Shown piece by piece: positions 57,953-64,000 of a stretch of DNA of 64,000 nt (position 1 is the first letter of the stretch; every line of letters begins with the position of its first letter). Below the pieces are notes generated by a model. That model was not told the DNA's origin. It did not search any database and worked only from the letters and a program-made list of their open reading frames with translations. Origin of the DNA: Chloroflexota bacterium. GTDB taxonomy: Bacteria; Chloroflexota; Limnocylindria; P2-11E. The stretch lies in contig VBDU01000076.1 in NCBI GenBank assembly GCA_005883625.1, forward strand, positions 1-64,000. Reading direction: 5' to 3'. Both the position numbers and the translations under genes were made by a program.

Positions 57953-59179
57953 ATGGCCCATATGTGCGTGATCCGCCAGAGCGGCATCCCGCTCGACGCG
58001 CGCGGCACGCGTGAGATCGAGGCGCTCGTCGCCGCGGGGCACGACGTCGACGTCATCTGCCTCAGAGTGCCCGGCCAGCCGCTCCGGGAGCGTGACGGTC
58101 GACTCACGATCTACCGCGTTCCGCTGGAGCGCAAGCGCGGCGGCGTCCTGCGCTACCTCTTCGAGTACGCGGCCTTCTTCGCCGCCGCGGCGGTGCTCGT
58201 CACGGCGCTGCACCTCCGCCACCGGTACGCCGTCGTGCAGGTGAACTCGCTGCCCGACAGTCTCGTTTTCGCCGCCGCCGTGCCGCGGCTCCTCGGGGCG
58301 GGGATCGTCCTCGACCTGTACGAATGCATGCCCGAGTTCTTCGCGATGAAGTTCAAGCTCCCCCCGCGACACGCGTTCGTACGGCTGCTGATGCTCCTCG
58401 AGCAGGCCAGCATCCGGTTCGCCGACGCGGTCATCACCTCCACCGACCTCATGCGCGAACGGTTCGTCGAGCGCGGCGCGCCGCGCGAGAAGATCGCGAT
58501 CAGCGTCAACGGCTCCGACGAGCGGCGCTTCGATCCCCGCCGCTACCCCGGAGCGCCGCGGCGGCCCGACCGCTTCGTGCTCATCTGCCACGGGTCGATC
58601 GAGGAGCACTACGGGCTCGACACGGTGCTCCAGGCCATCGCGCTGCTCAAGGACGAGATGCCGGGCCTGCGCCTTGTCGTCTTCGGGGACGGGACGCAGC
58701 GCACGCCGCTCCAGGCGCTCGCGCACGAGCTGTCGGTCGCCGACCGCGTCTCCTTCAGCCAGGGCTGGGCGCCGATCGAGGCGCTGCTGCGCGCGATCGC
58801 GGACGCGGACGCCGGCGTCCTCGCGATCAAGCGCAACGACTTCCGTGACCTCACCCACTGCAGTCGCATGTTCGACCTCATCGTGATGCGGAGGCCGATC
58901 ATCATGTCGCGCACCCGCGCGGTCGAGGCGTCCTTCGGCGAGGGTTGCTTTCAGATGTTCGAGTCCGGCGACGCGCACGACCTGGCGCGGGCGATCCGCG
59001 AGCTCGCGGCCGATCCCGCGCTCGCCGAGCGCCTCGTCGCACGGGCTGCCCTGGAGAACGAGCCCTACCGCTGGTCACGCCAGGAGCCGCGGTACGTCGC
59101 CGTCGTCGAGGGCGCCGCGCGCGGCGGGAGGGTCGCCGCCATGCTGCCGGTGGCCGCCGAGGGGAGCGAAGACGCATGA
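57953..59179 (+). CDS. Glycosyltransferase family 4
   Basis: A 408-residue GT-B transferase. The N-domain starts MAHMCVIRQSGIPLDARGTREIEAL and has a hydrophobic segment (LRYLFEYAAFFAAAAVLVTAL) likely dipping into the membrane. The C-domain shows RFVLICHGSIEEHYGLD, LRLVVFGDG and a donor region CSRMFDLIVMRRPIIMS in which the usual E-x7-E first Glu is not obvious. It heads a seven-gene operon linked by 4-nt overlaps to the end of the window. It adds a sugar to the repeat unit. Confidence 0.86.
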   Translation: MAHMCVIRQSGIPLDARGTREIEALVAAGHDVDVICLRVPGQPLRERDGRLTIYRVPLERKRGGVLRYLFEYAAFFAAAAVLVTALHLRHRYAVVQVNSLPDSLVFAAAVPRLLGAGIVLDLYECMPEFFAMKFKLPPRHAFVRLLMLLEQASIRFADAVITSTDLMRERFVERGAPREKIAISVNGSDERRFDPRRYPGAPRRPDRFVLICHGSIEEHYGLDTVLQAIALLKDEMPGLRLVVFGDGTQRTPLQALAHELSVADRVSFSQGWAPIEALLRAIADADAGVLAIKRNDFRDLTHCSRMFDLIVMRRPIIMSRTRAVEASFGEGCFQMFESGDAHDLARAIRELAADPALAERLVARAALENEPYRWSRQEPRYVAVVEGAARGGRVAAMLPVAAEGSEDA

Positions 59180-60486
59180 GCCTCGCGATGAGCCTGCGCT
59201 CTCGCGGACCCGCGGGCTCCGCCGCGCGGACCGCGGCGGTGCTCTCGCGCTTCGGCGTCACCGCCGCGGGGATGGCCGGGCGGCTCGATCGCTACATGCG
59301 GCTGCTGTCGGATCTCGGGGTCCGGCCGACCTGGCCCACCACCGCGTGCGTGCTCGCCCGCCATCCCGCTCTGCTCCGCGGCTATGCCGACCGCGGGGCG
59401 GAGCTCGCGCTGCACGGACTCGTGCACGGCGACCACGCGGTCCTGGACCGCCGCCGGCAGCGCGAGACGATCGCGAAGGCCGCCGAGATCTTCTCGCGCG
59501 CGGGAATCGCCGCGGTCGGTTTCCGCGGCCCGTATCTGCGGTACAACGATGCGACCCTCGACGTCCTCAAGGAGCTGGGCTTTCGCTGGCACAGCAGCCA
59601 GGCCGTCGCATTCCCGATGCTCGCGAGCGACCCTGCGCAGGCACGCGTCGCGAGCTACGGCCTCGCGCTGCGGCTGTACTCGGCGCACGACGCCGCCAGC
59701 GTCGCGGCGCGACCGCGCCTGCGCGACGGCCTCGTCGACATCCCGGTCGCGATACCCGACGACGAGACCATGGTCGAGCGGCTGCGCCTGGAAGGGGCCG
59801 ACGCGGGCGCGCAATGGGTCCACATCCTGGACCGCACGCACGAGCGCGGCGACCTCTTCACGATCCAGCTCCATCCGGAGCGCATCCGCGAGCTCGACGG
59901 AGCGCTCCGCGAGACGCTCACCGCGGCGCGCCGGCGCGAGCCGGCGGTGTTCGTGGCGCGCCTCGACGAGATCGCGGAGTGGTGGCGCCGGCGAAGCCGC
60001 TTCTCCGTGCAGGTGCTGCGCGCCGGGGACGGCCGCTACCGGGTGCGGCTCGACGCGGACGACGACGTGACGCTCCTCGTCCGCGGGTGCAACGTCGAGG
60101 CGGCGCCCTGGTATGGGAACGACGCCGTCGCGCACGGCCGTGACCTCGAGGTGCGCTCCGCGCGCGTCCCGGTGATGGGCGTCTCGCGGCGCTCGCCGGC
60201 CGCCGTCGGCGCGCTGCTCGCGGAGGAGGGCGTGCCCGTCGAGGTCTCCGACGCGCGCGACGCGTACGGCGGCTACGTCGACGTGGGCGCGGAGTGGAGG
60301 GAATCCGAGGTCCTCGACGCGATCGATCGCGCGCCGGGCCCGCTCGTGCGCATCTGGCGCTGGCCCCGCGGCATGCGGAGCGCGCTCGCGGTGACCGGAG
60401 ACATCGATGCGCTGACCCTGCGGGACTTCCTCCTGCGCTCCTGGGAGACCCGCGCCTCGGCGCAGGCGGGACGGCATCGGTCATGA
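59176..60486 (+). CDS. Polysaccharide deacetylase-like protein, possibly permuted
   Basis: A 436-residue protein. Residues 30-230 resemble a NodB barrel: VRPTWPTTACVLARHP, AELALHGLVHGDH (the metal H...H motif), VGFRGPYLRYNDATLDVL and WVHILDRTHERGDLFTIQLHPERI (the late His). The opening Asp-Asp motif expected near residue 25 is missing, but a D-x-D segment ALAVTGDIDALTLRDF, which looks like that motif, occurs at residues ~404-419 near the C-terminus. It may be a circularly permuted NodB enzyme that removes N-acetyl groups from the polysaccharide. It overlaps both neighbours by 4 nt. Confidence 0.78.
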   Translation: MSLAMSLRSRGPAGSAARTAAVLSRFGVTAAGMAGRLDRYMRLLSDLGVRPTWPTTACVLARHPALLRGYADRGAELALHGLVHGDHAVLDRRRQRETIAKAAEIFSRAGIAAVGFRGPYLRYNDATLDVLKELGFRWHSSQAVAFPMLASDPAQARVASYGLALRLYSAHDAASVAARPRLRDGLVDIPVAIPDDETMVERLRLEGADAGAQWVHILDRTHERGDLFTIQLHPERIRELDGALRETLTAARRREPAVFVARLDEIAEWWRRRSRFSVQVLRAGDGRYRVRLDADDDVTLLVRGCNVEAAPWYGNDAVAHGRDLEVRSARVPVMGVSRRSPAAVGALLAEEGVPVEVSDARDAYGGYVDVGAEWRESEVLDAIDRAPGPLVRIWRWPRGMRSALAVTGDIDALTLRDFLLRSWETRASAQAGRHRS

Positions 60487-61697
60487 GCACGAAGGCGGAC
60501 GTCGTCGTCATCGGGGCGGGCCCCTACGGGCTGGCGGCAGCGGCCCAACTGCGGCGCGCGGGCCGCGAGGTTCACGTGCTCGGCGAGCCGATGTCCTTCT
60601 GGGAGCGGCACATGCCTCGGGGCATGCTCCTGCGCAGCCCGTGGGGCGGCTCGAGCATCGGCGACATGCGGGCGGGGCCGACGCTCGACGACTTCGAGCG
60701 GACGCGCCCCGCCGGGATCGCGCGCCCGATCCCGCTGGCCGAGTTCGTCGCGTACGGGCGGTGGTTCCGAGAGCGGACCGTGCCGCAGGTCGACGCTCGC
60801 CACGTCGAGACCGTCGATCCGGCGCCCTCGGGCTACCGCCTCCGGCTCGTGGACGGCGAGACGATGGAGTGCGTCAGGCTCGTCGTGGCCGCCGGCATCG
60901 CGGCGTTCGCGTCGCGGCCGCGCGAGTTCGACGGCCTGCCCGCCGAGCTCGCGAGCCACTCGAGCGAACACACCGATCTCGCGCGGTTCGCGGGCCGTCA
61001 CGTCGTCGTGGTGGGCGGCGGCCAGAGTGCCCTCGAGTCCGCGGCGCTCCTGAAGGAGCACGGGGCCGACGTCGAGGTGATCATGCGCGCGCCCCGGCTG
61101 CGCTGGGTGGGCCGCGCGACCCGCGCCGGGTGGCTCGGCCACCTGCTCTTCCACCGGACGGACGTCGGCCCGGCGGGGCTGAGCCAGCTCGTCGCCCGGC
61201 CGGCCCTTCTGCGGCGCCTGCCCCGCGCGCTGATGGACCGCGCGCACCGGCGATCGCTCGTGGCCGGCGCGGCGCTCTGGCTTCGTCCGCGCGTGCGGGA
61301 CCTGCCGGTCTCCGCCGGGCGCCGCGTCGTCGAGGCCACCCGCGCCAACGGACATCTTCGCCTGCGGCTCGACGACGGCGCGACGCGTGACGTCGATCAC
61401 GTCCTACTCGCGACCGGCTATCGCGTCGACGTCGCCCGTTACTCGTTCCTCTCGCCGGCGACGCTCGCGGCGGTCCGTCGCATAGACGGATACCCGGTGC
61501 TCGACGGCGGCATGCAGTCGACCGCTCCGGGCTTGCATTTCCTGGGCGCGCCGGCGGCCTACTCGTTCGGGCCGCTCGTCCGCTTCGTGGCCGGGACCGA
61601 ATTCGCGGCACGCGCGCTCGCGCGGTCCATCGCCGAGCGGCCCCGCGCGACCGCAGAGCCGGCGCTCGAGGTCGGCCGCGCCGAACGGGCGGGATGA
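60483..61697 (+). CDS. FAD/NAD(P)-binding oxidoreductase
   Basis: A 404-residue flavoprotein of the flavin-monooxygenase / N-hydroxylase type: FAD site VVVIGAGPYGLAAAAQL, NAD(P)H site VVVVGGGQSALESAALL and LLATGYRVDV (the ATG motif). The segment MPRGMLLRSPWGGSSIGD resembles lysine/ornithine N-monooxygenase-like and nucleotide-sugar oxidising proteins in glycan loci. Its reaction here is unknown; it might oxidise an amino sugar or amino acid later attached by the ATP-grasp enzyme downstream. ATG 60483 overlaps the deacetylase stop. Confidence 0.85.
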   Translation: MSTKADVVVIGAGPYGLAAAAQLRRAGREVHVLGEPMSFWERHMPRGMLLRSPWGGSSIGDMRAGPTLDDFERTRPAGIARPIPLAEFVAYGRWFRERTVPQVDARHVETVDPAPSGYRLRLVDGETMECVRLVVAAGIAAFASRPREFDGLPAELASHSSEHTDLARFAGRHVVVVGGGQSALESAALLKEHGADVEVIMRAPRLRWVGRATRAGWLGHLLFHRTDVGPAGLSQLVARPALLRRLPRALMDRAHRRSLVAGAALWLRPRVRDLPVSAGRRVVEATRANGHLRLRLDDGATRDVDHVLLATGYRVDVARYSFLSPATLAAVRRIDGYPVLDGGMQSTAPGLHFLGAPAAYSFGPLVRFVAGTEFAARALARSIAERPRATAEPALEVGRAERAG

Positions 61698-61707
61698 GGG
61701 CCGGCCC

Positions 61708-62940
61708 GTGAGCCGAGCCCGTGGCGCCCTCGTCATCGGCGGCGACTACAAGAGCCTGGGCATCGTTCGGAGCCTGGGACGGCGCGGCGTGCGGGTCCGC
61801 GTGCTACGTGACGATCACCTGCTCGCGAGCGCGTCTCGCTACGCCGAGCGCAGCTATCGCTGGCGGGGCGCCCAGGAGCAGGAGCGCGTCGGCTACCTTC
61901 TCGATCTCGCGCGGACGGACGACCTTGACGGCTGGGCGCTCTTCCCCGGCGACGAAGAGCCCGCCGCGATGATCGCGCGCAACCGGGACGCGCTCGTCGC
62001 GCGTTATCGGCTCAGCGTGCTCGCGCCGTGGGAGACGCTGCGCTGGGCCCACGACAAGCGCCTCACGTACCGCCTCGCCGGCGAGCTCGGCATCGACCAT
62101 CCGCGCACCTGGTATCCGCGCGGCCGCGAAGACGTCCTCGCCTTCGACGGGCTCTTTCCCGCGATCCTCAAGCCCGCATACCGCCCAGAGCTCAATCGGT
62201 TCACCCTCGCGAAGGCCTGGCTCGCCGAGGATGCTCGCGCGCTCGCCGACCGCTACGACGAGGCGTGCGCGAACATCGATCCGAGCCTCGTCATGATCCA
62301 GGAGCGGATCCCCGGCGGCGGCGAATGCCAGTTCTCGTTCGCGGCCCTCTGCCGCGACGGCCGGCCCCTCGCCTCGGTCGTCGCGCGCCGCACGCGTCAG
62401 TGGCCGAGGGACTTCGGGCGGGCGAGCACGTACGTCGAGACGATCGACGCTCCCGAGGTCGAGGAGGTCGCGAGAGCGGTGCTCGCGGCGCTCCGCTTCG
62501 CCGGGCTCGTCGAGGTGGAGTTCAAGCGGGACCCGCGCGACGGGCGCCTCAAGCTCCTCGACATCAATCCGCGCGCCTGGGGGTGGCACACGCTCGGCGC
62601 GCGTGCGGGCGTCGACTTCGCGTACCTGCTGTGGCGGATGCTGAACGGCGAGGACGTCCCCGAGCTGCGCGGACGGCCGGGCGTGCGCTGGGTTCGTGCG
62701 CTCACCGACGTGCCCCAAGCGATCGCGGAGATCCGCGCCGGACGCCTCTCGTTGCCGCGCTACCTCTCGTCGCTCGGCGGTCCCATCGAGTTCGCGGTCC
62801 TCGCCCCGGACGATCCGCTGCCGGCGCTCGTCGAGCTGCCCGCTACCGCGTACCTCGCGTGGAAGCGTCGCGCAAGCACGCGCGGGACGGGGCCGGTCAG
62901 GATCGGGGCGGCGCGGCCGAGCGACGGCGGCGCGACGTGA
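61708..62940 (+). CDS. ATP-grasp ligase-like protein
   Basis: A 410-residue ATP-grasp protein: GALVIGGDYKSLGIVRSLG (pre-ATP-grasp Rossmann), ERIPGGGECQFSFAALC, and the C-terminal metal site VEVEFKRDPRDGRLKLLDINPRAWGWHTLG (E..FK / D-x-N-P-R). Such proteins in exopolysaccharide loci form amide bonds between a carboxylate and an amine, for example amino-acid decoration of sugars. It has the ~110-residue tail seen in D-aspartate ligase-like members. GTG 61708 begins 10 bp after the flavoprotein stop; the FemAB-like gene overlaps its end. Confidence 0.85.
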   Translation: MSRARGALVIGGDYKSLGIVRSLGRRGVRVRVLRDDHLLASASRYAERSYRWRGAQEQERVGYLLDLARTDDLDGWALFPGDEEPAAMIARNRDALVARYRLSVLAPWETLRWAHDKRLTYRLAGELGIDHPRTWYPRGREDVLAFDGLFPAILKPAYRPELNRFTLAKAWLAEDARALADRYDEACANIDPSLVMIQERIPGGGECQFSFAALCRDGRPLASVVARRTRQWPRDFGRASTYVETIDAPEVEEVARAVLAALRFAGLVEVEFKRDPRDGRLKLLDINPRAWGWHTLGARAGVDFAYLLWRMLNGEDVPELRGRPGVRWVRALTDVPQAIAEIRAGRLSLPRYLSSLGGPIEFAVLAPDDPLPALVELPATAYLAWKRRASTRGTGPVRIGAARPSDGGAT

Positions 62941-63950
62941 CCGTCCTGGCCATCGACGATCCGCGCTGGTCCGACTTCGTCGGCGCACAGTCCGACGCGA
63001 CGATCTTCCACCACCCGGTGTGGGCGAAGCTCCTCGCGGACAGCTACGGCTACCGGGCGATGGCCGTGGCGCTGAGCGACGGCGGCGCGCTCGTGGCCGG
63101 GCTGCCGGTCGTGGACGTGAGCCTGCCGCTTGGTCGCCGTCGGTGGGTCTCGCTCCCGTTCACCGATCATTGCCCACCGCTCGCCGGCGTCCGCGGCGCC
63201 GAGCTCGCGGGCGCCCTTTCCGAGGTCGCGCGGGCCTCGAGGCTCGACCGGCTCGAGATCCGGGCGCCGCTCGGCGAGGAGCACGGCATCCAGAGCCACG
63301 CGCCCTTCGTCCTGCACCAGGTTGCGGTGACCGGCGACGTCGCCGCGACGTGGAAGGGCCTTCGCCGCAACCATCGCCGTAGCGTCGCCGATGCCGAGGA
63401 GGCCGGCGTGCGGGTGGTCCGCGGCGAGTCGGCGGCCGACGTCGAGACCTTCTACCGGCTGCACCTCCAGACGCGGCGGCGCCTGGGCGTGCCGGTCCAG
63501 CCCCGGCGCTTCTTCGCGCTGCTGCTCGAGCGCGTCATCCGGACCGGACTCGGCTTCGTGCTCACCGCGCATCGCGACAACGTCCCCGTCGCCGGCGCCC
63601 TCTTCTGCGCGTGGAACGGGACGGTGATGTGCAAGTACAGCGCGCGGGCCGACGGCTTCACGAAGATCGACGCGATCCATCTCCTGTTCTGGTCCGCGAT
63701 CCGCTGGGCCTGCGAGAACGGCTACCACACGTTCGATCTCGGCCGATCCGAGGTCCAGCAAACACAGCTGCGCAGCTTCAAGGACGGCTGGGGTGCGCGG
63801 GAGACGCCGCTCGCGTACTCGTGGATCGCGAGCGCGCCGGTGAAGCTCGGAGGGAACCGCTCGCACGAGCTGCTCGGTGTGCTCATCCGCAACTCCGCGC
63901 CGTGGCTCTGCCGCGCGACAGGCGAGCTCCTCTACCGGTACGCGACGTGA
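62937..63950 (+). CDS. FemAB-like GNAT-fold transferase (FemABX/PEP-CTERM type)
   Basis: A 337-residue protein with two GNAT halves: FHHPVWAKLLADSYGYRAMAV at the N-terminus, FTDHCPPLAG, then LRRNHRRSVADAEEAGVRV, FYRLHLQTRRRLGVPVQP, VAGALFCAWNGTVMCKYSA and YHTFDLGRSEVQQTQLRSFKDGWG. These match the acyltransferase family related to lipid II:glycine transferases, often in exopolysaccharide loci. It may transfer an aminoacyl group to the glycan, a plausible partner of the ATP-grasp enzyme. It overlaps both neighbours by 4 nt (GTGA). Confidence 0.86.
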   Translation: MTVLAIDDPRWSDFVGAQSDATIFHHPVWAKLLADSYGYRAMAVALSDGGALVAGLPVVDVSLPLGRRRWVSLPFTDHCPPLAGVRGAELAGALSEVARASRLDRLEIRAPLGEEHGIQSHAPFVLHQVAVTGDVAATWKGLRRNHRRSVADAEEAGVRVVRGESAADVETFYRLHLQTRRRLGVPVQPRRFFALLLERVIRTGLGFVLTAHRDNVPVAGALFCAWNGTVMCKYSARADGFTKIDAIHLLFWSAIRWACENGYHTFDLGRSEVQQTQLRSFKDGWGARETPLAYSWIASAPVKLGGNRSHELLGVLIRNSAPWLCRATGELLYRYAT

Positions 63951-64000
63951 TCGAGATCCTCTTCCTGGCCGCCGATCTCGTGTGGCCGCCGAGCGGCGGC
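63947..64000 (+). CDS. Glycosyltransferase, N-terminal start only
   Basis: GTG 63947 overlaps the previous TGA, and the 18 residues present, IEILFLAADLVWPPSGG, look like the first strand and glycine loop of a GT-B (family 4) transferase. The gene continues beyond the window, so the assignment rests on a very short segment and on context. Confidence 0.5.
   Translation, partial: MIEILFLAADLVWPPSGG

Overview
High-GC (around 70%), gene-dense bacterial DNA with no rRNA and no recognisable phage, IS element or CRISPR array. Gene content (paired DUF881 proteins, DUF951, TRAP transporter, ThiS/MoaD-like proteins beside Asp-box proteins, split complex I genes), very compact operons with 4-nt start/stop overlaps, and frequent TAnnnT boxes 6-10 nt before start codons (leaderless-type promoters) suggest an uncultured Chloroflexota lineage, perhaps Limnocylindria-like. 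An actinobacterial relative cannot be excluded from sequence reading alone.

Layout. 1-6.8 kb: metabolic genes (amidohydrolase end, LON-domain protein, a ThiS/MoaD-CoA-transferase fusion, sugar kinase), an ECF sigma/anti-sigma-like pair, and a ThiS/MoaD protein with an Asp-box repeat protein. 6.9-12.1 kb: a complete TRAP transporter (DctP-DctQ-DctM) and an ArsB/NhaD-type permease. 12.1-15.8 kb: a membrane pseudokinase, tRNA-Pro, tRNA-Arg, two DUF881 proteins and DUF951. 15.8-23.3 kb: MFS carrier, heterodimeric ABC exporter, 5'-nucleotidase and an inositol-monophosphatase-type enzyme carrying a repeat insertion. 23.3-29.7 kb: a rearranged complex I peripheral arm: NuoB, NuoD, a truncated NuoI fused to a cluster-less NuoE-like domain, NuoF, and a GltD-type flavoprotein fused to a NuoG-type ferredoxin domain.

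29.8-64 kb: a surface and exopolysaccharide region. It starts with a collagen-like protein and three secreted proteins built from interchangeable Ig-like modules (one broken), interrupted by a MidA-type methyltransferase, a GNAT, an AhpD-like gene with an in-frame TGA at a CxxC position (candidate selenoprotein), tRNA-Val and two OmpR-type response regulators (one broken). From 39.9 kb follows a Wzx/Wzy-type polysaccharide locus: priming sugar transferase, epimerases, oxidoreductase, flippase, glycosidase, WecB, glycosyltransferases, acetyltransferase, Wzz, a degenerate BY-kinase-like ATPase, polymerase, deacetylase, flavoprotein, ATP-grasp and FemAB-like transferases. The last glycosyltransferase runs off the window.

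The strongest hidden signals are: (i) the candidate Cys-x-x-Sec protein at 37.1-37.7 kb; (ii) an intergenic regulatory-looking element, TCAA repeated three times with an exact 11-bp period, found seven times across the surface/polysaccharide region and in three cases exactly 15 bp upstream of a -10 box; (iii) three divergent gene pairs separated by only 25-26 bp whose two -10 boxes share the same TA step; (iv) genes whose coding sequence must begin at ATT, ATA or CTG. No gene-free stretch exceeds 300 bp; the longest are 49535-49829 and 13855-14124, both described below.
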